Assembly (NCBI GenBank): GCA_964590225.1
Contig: CAZPWS010000006.1
Location: forward strand, 27,763-91,762
Length of the DNA: 64,000 bases
Source: JAEUSG01 sp964590225
GTDB lineage: Bacteria; Fibrobacterota; OXYB2-FULL-49-7; JAEUSG01
Direction: 5' to 3'
Shown: piece after piece, positions 7,752-15,644 of the stretch
Position numbering within the stretch: the stretch's first letter is position 1
Layout: the number at the start of each line of letters is the position of its first letter
The notes under the pieces: model-generated
The model's database searches: none
The model's input: only the letters and a program-made list of their open reading frames with translations
What the model was told of the DNA's origin: nothing
Made by a program: the position numbers and the translations under genes

Positions 7752-9049
7752 TTACTGCGGATATCCATAATGATATTGGATTTTGAATTTGAAAGAGCGC
7801 CTTTTACGGCAAGGCTCTCTGATAAATGCACCTTAACAGAAAGATGCAGTTCCCGTTTAATAGTGGCGGCTATAGTTTCCTTTAACTTTTCCATTCTGCT
7901 TACTTCGTCAAAAAAAGGAGTTTTATCCGTAACCACTGCGTGAAAACTTACAGAATCTAATCCATCTTTATTATCAACAATAAGGCTCCATTCAGAAAAA
8001 GGGATACATACAGGGGATAATATCTCTTTAACGCGTGCGGGGAATAGTTTCACACCTCTTACAACAACGACTCCGTCGGTTCGTTCCAATATTCTGTCGA
8101 TTCTAATAAACGAACGGCCGCATGGACAATCACCGGGTATTATTCTGGTTCTGTCGCCTGTTCTATACCGCAGCAGTGGAAATCCTTCTTTATTAATTGT
8201 GGTAAGTACAAGCTCTCCCTCGTCGCCATTTTTCAGGACTTCTCCTGTGTCAGAATTGATTATCTCAGCAATAAAATAATCCTCATTAACATGAAGTCCT
8301 GTTCTGTGTTGACATTCAGCCGCAACTCCCGGTCCCATAATCTCTGATAGTCCGTAAATGTCAAAAGCTTTAATTCCAAGTCCTTCTTCGATTTCACTTC
8401 TGATTGCTTCGTTCCACGGTTCAGATCCGAATAGCCCTATCTTTAAATGGAGTGATTCGCTATGTATATTCATTTCTTTCATGTGCTGCGAGAGCCTTTT
8501 TGCATAGGAAGGCGTTGAGGCGATAACAGTTGCTTTGTAGTCTCGCATAACAGCAAGCTGTTGCGCCATATCGCTATTTTCCGATGCCGGCAGTACGGAA
8601 AGCCCCGCTTGCTCTGCTCCGTAATGAAAACCAAGCCCACCCGTAAACAAACTGTAGTGAAAGGCATTTAGCAGAGTATCTTCTTCGTGAGTTCCTGCGT
8701 AGCTCATTGCTCTTGCCATCAAGTTCGACCAATGTCTTAAGTCGTTCTTGGTATAGCCAATAACCACAGGGCGGCCTGTTGTACCCGAAGATGTATGTAA
8801 GCGCACAATATCTTTAAGGGGAACAGCGAAAAAACCATATGGATAACCGCTTGCAAGATCGCTCCTTGTTGTAAATGGTAGCAAGGAAAGATCCCGTACC
8901 GAAGAAACCTTTTCAACATCGATGGTAAGAGCCTTGAATTTTTCTCTGTAAAAAGCGACATTACGCCTTAATCTGTACATTGTTGACTGAAGCCGTTCAA
9001 GCTGGAGCTGTTCCAGCTCGCTTCTGCTCATTTTATCATTGTCACTCAT
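7748..9049 (-). CDS. paaK: phenylacetate-CoA ligase family, AMP-forming
   Basis: 433 aa, typical PaaK length. It belongs to the adenylate-forming ANL superfamily and activates an aryl acid with ATP and CoA. The P-loop is 'TSSGTTGRPVV'. 'AFHYSLFTGGLGFHYGAE' and 'YGLSEIMGPGVAAEC' are PaaK signatures. 'YRTGDRTRIIPGDCPCGR' and 'RTDGVVVVRGVKLFP' mark the hinge and C-terminal subdomain. A GGGGGAG SD precedes the ATG. In many anaerobes a paaK homologue follows livF and salvages aryl acids formed from aromatic amino acids. No indolepyruvate oxidoreductase is present here, so the substrate (phenylacetate or another aryl acid) is inferred. Confidence 0.92.
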   Translation of the reverse strand: MSDNDKMSRSELEQLQLERLQSTMYRLRRNVAFYREKFKALTIDVEKVSSVRDLSLLPFTTRSDLASGYPYGFFAVPLKDIVRLHTSSGTTGRPVVIGYTKNDLRHWSNLMARAMSYAGTHEEDTLLNAFHYSLFTGGLGFHYGAEQAGLSVLPASENSDMAQQLAVMRDYKATVIASTPSYAKRLSQHMKEMNIHSESLHLKIGLFGSEPWNEAIRSEIEEGLGIKAFDIYGLSEIMGPGVAAECQHRTGLHVNEDYFIAEIINSDTGEVLKNGDEGELVLTTINKEGFPLLRYRTGDRTRIIPGDCPCGRSFIRIDRILERTDGVVVVRGVKLFPARVKEILSPVCIPFSEWSLIVDNKDGLDSVSFHAVVTDKTPFFDEVSRMEKLKETIAATIKRELHLSVKVHLSESLAVKGALSNSKSNIIMDIRSK

Positions 9050-9069
9050 TTCTCCCCCGCTTCAATGGT

Positions 9070-9804
9070 TTATTCATTGATAGAAGTATATTCCTTGCCA
9101 AGATATGCCCTTTGAACCTCTTTATTGTTTAAAAGCTCATCCGCACTACCCTCAAGAGCTATCCGTCCCGTCTCAAGTACATATGCGCGATCCGCAATTT
9201 TTAAAGCAGCAGTTGCATTTTGTTCAACAAGAAGAACTGTTACTCCAGTATCGCGTAGCCTTGTTATTATTGAAAAAATCTCTTTTACCATTAAAGGAGC
9301 AAGACCCATTGAAGGTTCATCAAGCATCAATACCTTTGGCCGTGCAAGAAGCGCCCGTGCCATAGCCAACATCTGCTGCTCTCCACCTGAAAGGGTACCG
9401 GCAAACTGACGATATCGCTCTCTAAGAACTGGAAAAATTTCAAGTATTTCCTCTTTTGTCTGCTTTATTATATCTTTTTTACCATTAACAAATGGGATAT
9501 ATCCTCCAAGTTCAAGATTTTCTTCAACCGAAAGAGGCGCAAATACCTGTCTGCCTTCCGGTACTTGCGAACAACCTTTTATTACTATAGTGTTCGGCGA
9601 GGATCCCGTTGTGTTTTCGCCGTTAACCTCTATTTCACCCCCATAAATATCAACAAAACCGGATATAGAGTTGATTAATGTTGATTTTCCAGCGCCATTT
9701 GCGCCTACAAGAGCCACGATTTCTCCCTTGCTGATATGCATAGAGACACTGTGAAGGACTTCGAGTGTACCATATCCGGCTGTGAGATTTTTTAGCCTTA
9801 CCAT
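9070..9804 (-). CDS. livF: branched-chain amino acid ABC transporter ATPase LivF
   Basis: 244 aa. Walker A is 'GANGAGKST', the ABC signature 'LSGGEQQMLAMARAL', Walker B 'VLMLDEPSMGL', and the switch His/Gln region 'VLLVEQNA'. The 'VPEGRQVFAPLSVEENLELG' segment is typical of LivF rather than LivG. It powers uptake of branched-chain or other hydrophobic amino acids (HAAT family) together with LivG and membrane permeases. The start overlaps the livG stop by 7 nt. The SD GGAAGG lies inside the end of livG. The matching permeases LivH/LivM and binding protein are not in this window. Confidence 0.93.
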   Translation of the reverse strand: MVRLKNLTAGYGTLEVLHSVSMHISKGEIVALVGANGAGKSTLINSISGFVDIYGGEIEVNGENTTGSSPNTIVIKGCSQVPEGRQVFAPLSVEENLELGGYIPFVNGKKDIIKQTKEEILEIFPVLRERYRQFAGTLSGGEQQMLAMARALLARPKVLMLDEPSMGLAPLMVKEIFSIITRLRDTGVTVLLVEQNATAALKIADRAYVLETGRIALEGSADELLNNKEVQRAYLGKEYTSINE

Positions 9805-10583
9805 TCACCTTCCCCAAGATATTGTCTGATTACCAGTTCATCTTTTTGTACTTCCCGTGGCGTTCCTTCCGCAATTTTTTGACCTTGAGCAAGAACAGTA
9901 ACTCTTTCTGATATTCCCATAACGAGGCCCATGTCATGCTCAACAATAAGGATTGTAACCCCTTTAGAACTTATCGCCTTGATATATTCGGATAGCTCCT
10001 CTGTTTCCTTCATGTTTAATCCGGCTGCCGGCTCGTCGAGCAGGAGAAGCGTTGGGTTAGAAATAAGCGCTCGTGCAAGTTCCATTTTGCGCCTTTCCCC
10101 ATAAGAAAGAGAGCCTGCAATCTTGTTAAGTATTGTTATAATACCAAGATACGATGCCGTTGCCTCAGCTTTTTCTCGGGCTATTCTCTCTTCTTTTTTT
10201 ACTAAGGGGGTATGAAAAAGAGATCTGATAAAACCTGAGCGGTGCATTGTGTGGGTGCCAAGAGCTATGTTGTCAATAACAGTCATTGTAGAAGCAATTC
10301 TGATATTTTGAAATGTGCGCATAATACCCATTGCAGCTACCGCATACGGAGGATAACCGGTTATCTCTTTCCCGTTAAACTTTATAGTTCCACTATCTGG
10401 CTTTATAGCGCCTGCCAAAAGGTTAAAAAGGGTTGTTTTTCCAGCTCCGTTAGGACCGATAACAGCATGGATTGTTCCCCTTTGTACAGCAAAGGATACA
10501 TTTTGTACCGCATGTATTCCGCCAAACGACTTTGTTACAGCTGTTACTTCAAGAATAGAATCCATCAGCAAATAAATATACAT
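9798..10583 (-). CDS. livG: branched-chain amino acid ABC transporter ATPase LivG
   Basis: About 261 aa. Walker A is 'GPNGAGKTT', followed by 'MRTFQNIRIASTMTVIDNIALG', the signature 'LSYGERRKMELARAL', Walker B 'LLLLDEPAAGLN', and 'ILIVEHDMGLVMGISERV'. The 'NMKETEEL' insert after Walker B and the C-terminal 'EVQKDELVIRQYLGEG' are LivG hallmarks. AAGGAG is separated by only 3 nt from ATG 10583 (TTG 10586 is directly adjacent); MDS at 10565 is an alternative start. It is the first gene of the leftward operon livG-livF-paaK-PAD, and divergent from prfC across about 77 nt. Confidence 0.92.
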   Translation of the reverse strand: MYIYLLMDSILEVTAVTKSFGGIHAVQNVSFAVQRGTIHAVIGPNGAGKTTLFNLLAGAIKPDSGTIKFNGKEITGYPPYAVAAMGIMRTFQNIRIASTMTVIDNIALGTHTMHRSGFIRSLFHTPLVKKEERIAREKAEATASYLGIITILNKIAGSLSYGERRKMELARALISNPTLLLLDEPAAGLNMKETEELSEYIKAISSKGVTILIVEHDMGLVMGISERVTVLAQGQKIAEGTPREVQKDELVIRQYLGEGEW

Positions 10584-10660
10584 CAACTCCTTGTTAAAAG
10601 ATTGTATTTATCTAAGCCACCACCTATTTTTAGTGTAAAAAATCAGAAGGAGTTATTTTT

Positions 10661-12241
10661 TTGAGCACCAATAGGGAAATTTCCAGAAGACGGACATTCG
10701 CCATTGTTTCACATCCGGATGCAGGCAAGACAACACTTACAGAAAAGTTTCTGTTATATGGTGGTGCCGTGCAGCTTGCTGGCTCAGTGACTGCTCGCAA
10801 ACAGGATCGTGCGACAGTTTCAGACTGGCTCGAAATAGAGCGGAAAAGGGGAATTTCAGTAACATCAACCGTCCTTTTTTTCGACTACGACGGTTATCGG
10901 ATAAATTTACTTGACACACCAGGACACAACGACTTCTCGGAAGACACATACAGGGTACTCACGGCTGTTGACTCAGTTATCATGGTTGTTGATGGTGGCA
11001 AGGGAATTGAGCTGCAAACAAAAAAGCTTTTTGAAGTATGTCGTAGAAGGAAAATACCAGTGTTTACATTTGTAAACAAGATGGACAGGCCGGCAATCGA
11101 TACTTTATCGCTTCTTGATGAAATTGAGAAAATTCTCAAGATAAAAACATATCCAATGAACTGGCCGCTTGGCTCCGGCCCTGACTTTAAAGGTGTTTGG
11201 GATCGCACTACAAAACTGGCGCACCTGTTTCAGCGGACTGTAGGCGGAGCCTTCAAGGCTCCTGTTTCTACACATGGACTCGACGACCCTGTTATCCGTG
11301 ATGTGCTTGACGACCTTGTCTATCAAACAATAAGAGAAGAGGTAGAAATAGTCGAAGAGACCGGAGTCGCTTTTAATCCAATAGATGTTCTGCACGGTGA
11401 AACTACACCTGTCTTTTTTGGCAGCGCAATAAATAATTTTGGACTTCAGCTTCTTCTTGATGGATTTATCAAGTACGCTCCCGAACCGCAGCCGAGACTA
11501 TCAAATGGGATAACAATAAAGCCCGAGGATGAAAAGTTTTCAGGTTTCATATTCAAGATTCAGGCAAATATGGACCCACGACACCGCGATCGTATGTCTT
11601 TTGTGCGAATAGTATCGGGTAAATTCTATCGTGAAATGCCCGTTATTCACTGTAGAACAGGCAAGAAAATTCGGCTTACCAATACCAACAATGTTTTTGG
11701 CCGCGATAGAGTTTCAATTGATGAAGCCTTTCCTGGTGATGTTATAGGCGTTGTTGGAGGAGATTTTTTTAGCATTGGCGACACGCTTGGCGACGATCCA
11801 TTAGTAAAGTATGAAGAGATTCCCCGTTTCCCGCCTGAGTGTTTTTCCTTTATATATAATCCGTCACCTGCCAACTATAAGCGGTTTCAGAGCGGTTTAG
11901 ACCAGCTTGTGCAGGAAGGACTTGTACACAAGTTTGAACTGGAGCGCTCTTTCCAAAAGGTCCCCCTGCTTGCTGCTGTTGGGCCATTACAATTTGACAT
12001 GGTACAATTCCGCCTTGAGTCTGAATATGGAGCGGCTTCGCGCATAGAAAGGGCTTCATGGACAATTGCGCGCTGGCTTGTTAACGAAGAAAATGTTGAT
12101 AAGGAAAAAATAAGCCTCCCTTATGGCAGCGAGTGGGCAGCTGACAGGGATGGCCGTTCAGTTGTTCTATTCAACAGCGATTGGCATTTAAATTCTTTTT
12201 TAGAAAACAACAAGGAGATTCTTCTTTCAGAATATCCGTAA
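10661..12241 (+). CDS. prfC: peptide chain release factor 3 (RF3)
   Basis: 526 aa (E. coli RF3 is 529). This translational GTPase removes RF1/RF2 from the ribosome after peptide release. G1 is 'SHPDAGKTTLTEK', G2 around 'KRGISVTST', G3 'DTPGHNDFSEDTYR', and G4 'NKMDR'. The RF3-specific domains continue to the C-terminus ('GAVQLAGSVTARK', 'VGPLQFDMVQFRLESEY'). Translation starts at TTG (ttgagcacc), supported by AGAAGGAG 8 nt upstream; there is no ATG nearby in frame. It is divergent from livG. Confidence 0.95.
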   Translation: MSTNREISRRRTFAIVSHPDAGKTTLTEKFLLYGGAVQLAGSVTARKQDRATVSDWLEIERKRGISVTSTVLFFDYDGYRINLLDTPGHNDFSEDTYRVLTAVDSVIMVVDGGKGIELQTKKLFEVCRRRKIPVFTFVNKMDRPAIDTLSLLDEIEKILKIKTYPMNWPLGSGPDFKGVWDRTTKLAHLFQRTVGGAFKAPVSTHGLDDPVIRDVLDDLVYQTIREEVEIVEETGVAFNPIDVLHGETTPVFFGSAINNFGLQLLLDGFIKYAPEPQPRLSNGITIKPEDEKFSGFIFKIQANMDPRHRDRMSFVRIVSGKFYREMPVIHCRTGKKIRLTNTNNVFGRDRVSIDEAFPGDVIGVVGGDFFSIGDTLGDDPLVKYEEIPRFPPECFSFIYNPSPANYKRFQSGLDQLVQEGLVHKFELERSFQKVPLLAAVGPLQFDMVQFRLESEYGAASRIERASWTIARWLVNEENVDKEKISLPYGSEWAADRDGRSVVLFNSDWHLNSFLENNKEILLSEYP

Positions 12242-12266
12242 GGATTTTTATAGAAGCAAACTTACT

Positions 12267-13346
12267 ATGGATGAAAAAACAGCATTTGTTGCGCTTTCTT
12301 GTATTGAGGGGTTGGGCAGTATTACTATCCAAAAACTCCTTGCCCATTATAAAACCCCTGAAAATATCTGGCATTCTGACAAAGGTGAGCTTGAAGCTAT
12401 TTTAAGGAGCAGTACTATTGCCGAAGCCTTTCAGCGATTTGATCCGGTAGAATTTGCAGAAAAACAATTTGTGGCTGCTTTAAAAAGCAAAAGCAAGATT
12501 ATCCTTAAAAGCGACCTTGAATACCCAAGGTGCTTAAAGGATATTCCCGACTCGCCTTTTGTTCTCTATGTCAAAGGAGAACTCCCGAATGAAACAGAAC
12601 TGCCTGGAATTGCAATTGTAGGAACACGAAAGCCAACAAACTATGGAATAAAGATTACCGCAAAAATTGCGCGGGAGCTTGTCGATAAAAAAGTATCTAT
12701 TATAAGCGGATATGCACTTGGCATTGACGCGGTAGCCCACGAAAGTGCCGCTAACGCAGGTGGAATAACGCTGGCGGTACTTGGCTGCGGTCTCGACTGT
12801 GATTATCCTGCCCATAATGCTACAATGAGAAAAAAAATCACTGATAGGGGAGCGCTGATTACCGAGTTTCCTTTCTTTACAAAACCGGTTCCATGGCATT
12901 TCCCGAGGCGAAATAGAATTGTTAGTGGTTTATCATTTGCCGTTGCGGTTATTGAAGCTGGCGAAAAGAGCGGCGCGCTTATAACGGCAAGGGCAGCGCT
13001 TGAACAAAACAGGGAAATATTCGCTGTTCCAGGCAATGTCGATTCTCCGCAGTCGGCTGGTACAAACAGGCTAATAAGGGATGGTGCCCATCCTCTTCTT
13101 GAAACTTCGGATATTTTGCTGCTAAAAGTACCTAAAAAAAATAAGAGTCAAGTTGTCCAAATGGAGATGGCGTTAGACGAAGGTGAACATTCTCTTCTTG
13201 CCGTTATGAATAGCGAACCTCTACATATTGATATTATTGCTAATAAAATAAAAATATCTATTTCTGCCCTTATGCCAATTCTACTGGCTCTTGAGTTAAA
13301 AGGCTTAATAATTAGACACCCAGGGATGTGTTTTTCTGTGAGATAA
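12267..13346 (+). CDS. dprA: DNA-processing protein DprA
   Basis: 359 aa. It binds incoming single-stranded DNA and loads RecA during natural transformation, but is also widespread in non-competent bacteria. An N-terminal SAM-like helical region (residues 1-65) precedes the Rossmann-like DNA-binding core: 'GIAIVGTRKPTNYG', 'IISGYALGIDAVAHESA', 'LAVLGCGLDCDYPAHN', 'ITEFPF', 'FPRRNRIVSGLS', 'EKSGALITARAALEQ' and 'FAVPGNVDSPQSAGTN'. A C-terminal winged-helix domain follows (about 300-359). It starts 26 nt after prfC. No other competence gene is visible in the window. Confidence 0.94.
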   Translation: MDEKTAFVALSCIEGLGSITIQKLLAHYKTPENIWHSDKGELEAILRSSTIAEAFQRFDPVEFAEKQFVAALKSKSKIILKSDLEYPRCLKDIPDSPFVLYVKGELPNETELPGIAIVGTRKPTNYGIKITAKIARELVDKKVSIISGYALGIDAVAHESAANAGGITLAVLGCGLDCDYPAHNATMRKKITDRGALITEFPFFTKPVPWHFPRRNRIVSGLSFAVAVIEAGEKSGALITARAALEQNREIFAVPGNVDSPQSAGTNRLIRDGAHPLLETSDILLLKVPKKNKSQVVQMEMALDEGEHSLLAVMNSEPLHIDIIANKIKISISALMPILLALELKGLIIRHPGMCFSVR

Positions 13347-13352
13347 CTAACG

Positions 13353-13727
13353 ATGGCCAATAGAGAATTATACTTTGTTCGAGTTGTGAAGGCATTTACA
13401 GATAAACGGGGAATTTCGCAAAGAAGAATTATTATTTTTATTTCTGCTCTTTTGTTTGCTATTTTGCTCTTTTATTTGTTTGCTGGCCCTTATGGTATTG
13501 TTAACATGATACGAATCAATAGCGAAAAAAAGGGGCTTGAGAAAAAAATAGCTGACCTGGTTATAGAAAGAGACACCCTTGTTTCTACTATTAAGAGTCT
13601 TAAAACAGATACGAAGGCAATCGAAAAAATAGCGCGAGAACGGTATGGCATGGCGAAAAAGGGAGAGCAGGTTTATAAAATAGTTCCAGCCGATACGACT
13701 GTTAAGCCAACCTCTGGACAACCATAA
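13353..13727 (+). CDS. DivIC/FtsB-like septum-formation initiator
   Basis: 124 aa. A short basic cytoplasmic N-terminus and one TM helix (about 27-47) are followed by a coiled coil (about 50-88: 'SEKKGLEKKIADLVIERDTL'). The tail 'KAIEKIARERYGMAKKGEQV' is the typical DivIC/FtsB ending. Such bitopic proteins bridge the early and late divisome with FtsL and FtsQ. It lies 6 nt after dprA. The topology and ending fit the family, but the exact orthologue (FtsB or FtsL) cannot be settled by reading. Confidence 0.8.
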   Translation: MANRELYFVRVVKAFTDKRGISQRRIIIFISALLFAILLFYLFAGPYGIVNMIRINSEKKGLEKKIADLVIERDTLVSTIKSLKTDTKAIEKIARERYGMAKKGEQVYKIVPADTTVKPTSGQP

Positions 13728-13734
13728 AACAAAG

Positions 13735-14823
13735 CTATTTGAAGCTACAAACTCGCGGAGCGTCAAAAAGGTTGAAATCAAACGGTGTTGACGCGATAGA
13801 GTATTGGCCTGCAATAATCGTCTGGATTGTGTATCTGTATTCAACGCCATCGACTATAAAAGGCCTGTCGTCAATTAAACTGTATTCGTACCCGTTCCAT
13901 GTGTAGTCCTTCCATAGCTCTATCGGTTTTTCATATACTATTGTCCAAATCGGTTGGATGAAGGTCTTAAATTCAAGTTTCAGATAAAATCCATCGGCCA
14001 TAGGAATCTTGGGTCCCCATTTTAACTCGACTTTTGATGTACATATCTTAACTATATCATAAATAACGGGTTGATCGGGGTTAAGCATGGAACATGGATT
14101 ACCAAATGTCCAGAGAAGACCGTATAACTCACTGTCGGCAGATTCAAGATGAAAGCCATCTTCTTCAAAAACACCACGAATGCTAATCTGGAGGCTGGTG
14201 TTTACCAAAGGGAAAACAGTAGTAGAATCGATGAAAACATAATTGTGTTCAATGTTGGAATGAAACTTATCTGTATTAACGAAGAGTGCGTTTATTTGTG
14301 AATATCCTTCGTAAACAAAAATTCTATAGTAATTAAAAACTGGATAATATGGAAGTTCTACACGGAGTTTGGAATCACAAATTTGAAATGCTTTTGGTTG
14401 CTGGATTATTTGAGGCAGATATGGGTTGAGATAAATGTCTGTTATGTATGTTCTATCGTTCCGGTTTACATTGAAAGTGGTGGAGCCGTGCATAAGGATA
14501 TTGTGCAGCGTATCCAATATTTGTATCTCCATGTACGCATCACCTTCTGGCACATCCTCGATCAGGATATGGCCGGAGATATAATCGACAATTCTATGAA
14601 TGGATTCATCATCATCAATATTTATGTCAATAGCAACAAATTTAGCTTTTGAGCGTATAGATGGTGGAGGCGAGAAAGAGTAGCCTTCTGCACTGGTTTT
14701 GAATAGCATTACCGGGGCCAATGAAACACCCTTTTTAGTTTCAGTGGGCTTATTGTTTGAACAACCCATTAACAATAACAGTAAAAAAACAGTAACAAGT
14801 TTTATAATCAATCTGTAGGCCAT
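13735..14823 (-). CDS. lipoprotein of unknown function
   Basis: 362 aa. The N-terminal lipoprotein signal ends in LLLMGC, so it is likely membrane-anchored. The rest is rich in beta-strand patterns with several 'YRI/YRYT' turns resembling fibronectin-III or Ig-like modules: 'KVELKWGPKIPMADGFYLKLEF', 'GVEYRYTIQTIIAG'. I do not recognise a family. Its start lies inside the 3' end of the CsgG-like gene (16-nt overlap), so the two proteins are translated from one message and may act together at the envelope. Confidence 0.72.
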   Translation of the reverse strand: MAYRLIIKLVTVFLLLLLMGCSNNKPTETKKGVSLAPVMLFKTSAEGYSFSPPPSIRSKAKFVAIDINIDDDESIHRIVDYISGHILIEDVPEGDAYMEIQILDTLHNILMHGSTTFNVNRNDRTYITDIYLNPYLPQIIQQPKAFQICDSKLRVELPYYPVFNYYRIFVYEGYSQINALFVNTDKFHSNIEHNYVFIDSTTVFPLVNTSLQISIRGVFEEDGFHLESADSELYGLLWTFGNPCSMLNPDQPVIYDIVKICTSKVELKWGPKIPMADGFYLKLEFKTFIQPIWTIVYEKPIELWKDYTWNGYEYSLIDDRPFIVDGVEYRYTIQTIIAGQYSIASTPFDFNLFDAPRVCSFK

Positions 14824-15548
14824 GACATCTCCACTTCCCCTGTTTGTTCAGATTCGTTCTGGATGATGAAAAAGGCGGCACCACCGATAATTGCCATGCC
14901 AAGCAGCACCCAAGGCCATTTTCTGCTCTTTCGCACTGTTGGGGTTGCTGCTTTTCCCGTAGTGGCGCTCCCCTCAATTGCTGGCTCAGTGGCAGCTTTG
15001 GGAGTAGGGACAGTAGCCGGAATAACAGTCGAGGGTTTAACAGTGGTTCCGTCAGAAGCTGCAAGGTCGTTTGCGACCGCCGGAAGTACATCGGTCAGAA
15101 CGCCGTCAATCTCCCCCTTATAGAATTTGCTCAATGAGCGAAGAATCTCCCCCGTTGCTACGCTTATCATGCGGAGGTTTACGGAGTAAGTTTGTCCTAC
15201 TTTTCCTACGCTGCCTGCAATCATATTGTCAACACCAAGAAGCTGGCCCATTTCAACTATGCACGCGGCATCAGTACATGCCCCACTTTGCTGAAAGCCC
15301 TGCTCCTGCAAAATAATATCCATTCTGCCCCGCTCCATGACACGAAACACACCTGTGTTGGTTAAATAACTGGAGAGGGCATCAGTAAGCGTACTGGCTT
15401 CCCCCTCAGCAAGACCACGCCCATCAAGAGAGGAGACCGCAATATTTATTTTAGCGCCCCTTTTATCGGCTATAGAGCTGTTTTGAGCATAGAGAGAGAC
15501 AAAGGAAGCCAACACCATCACAACAATTACCATTTTTAACCGATTCAT
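14808..15548 (-). CDS. CsgG/FlgO-like envelope protein with C-terminal membrane segment
   Basis: 246 aa. A signal peptide (cut near YAQ) precedes a domain similar to the CsgG/FlgO/LpoB fold: 'INIAVSSLDGRGLAEGEAS', 'LSSYLTNTGVFRVMERGRMDIILQEQGF', 'GQLLGVDNMIAGSVGKVGQTYSVNLRMISVATGEIL'. A Thr/Pro/Ala-rich linker (about 165-205) leads to a TM helix 'WPWVLLGMAIIGGAAFFII' and a short acidic tail. The added membrane segment is unlike secreted CsgG. Proteins of this kind in other diderms are assigned to outer-membrane assembly or peptidoglycan-synthase activation; which applies is unknown. SD is AGGAAGG, and a promoter is readable just upstream. Confidence 0.75.
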   Translation of the reverse strand: MNRLKMVIVVMVLASFVSLYAQNSSIADKRGAKINIAVSSLDGRGLAEGEASTLTDALSSYLTNTGVFRVMERGRMDIILQEQGFQQSGACTDAACIVEMGQLLGVDNMIAGSVGKVGQTYSVNLRMISVATGEILRSLSKFYKGEIDGVLTDVLPAVANDLAASDGTTVKPSTVIPATVPTPKAATEPAIEGSATTGKAATPTVRKSRKWPWVLLGMAIIGGAAFFIIQNESEQTGEVEMSWPTD

Positions 15549-15589
15549 CTAAAACCACACCTTCCTACAAAGAGTAACAGTTACCAGTT

Positions 15590-15619
15590 ATTATATACAG
15601 TCCGCGATGGTCTTTTCAA
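15590..15619 (-). promoter_or_regulatory. sigma70-type promoter for the CsgG-like gene
   Basis: Reading leftward, TTGAAA (15614-15619) and TATAAT (15590-15595) are separated by 18 nt, both near consensus. The start codon follows about 40 nt downstream. A short palindrome GTAAC-A-GTTAC (15574-15584) lies where the transcript would begin and could be an operator. No experimental support. Confidence 0.55.
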
Positions 15620-15621
15620 GA

Positions 15622-15638
15622 GCAAAATCAAATTTTGC
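15622..15638 (-). terminator. small hairpin after the RND pump gene
   Basis: GCAAAAT and ATTTTGC arms (7 bp) around a 3-nt loop, beginning 6 nt before the pump gene's stop codon as read on the plus strand, that is just after it in transcription. There is no real U-tract, so termination would be weak. It directly abuts the -35 box of the next promoter. Confidence 0.35.
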
Positions 15639-15644
15639 AGTAAA

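Noticed and set aside
7225..7770. A 181-codon open frame antisense to the PAD gene
   Set aside because: The PAD gene on the other strand carries a signal peptide and full catalytic motifs. The antisense frame is low-complexity, without SD or family motifs, and is explained by codon use of the real gene.
15059..15316. Plus-strand frames of 80-97 codons opposite the CsgG-like gene
   Set aside because: The minus-strand gene has a signal peptide, SD, promoter and domain-like pattern; the opposite frames have none.
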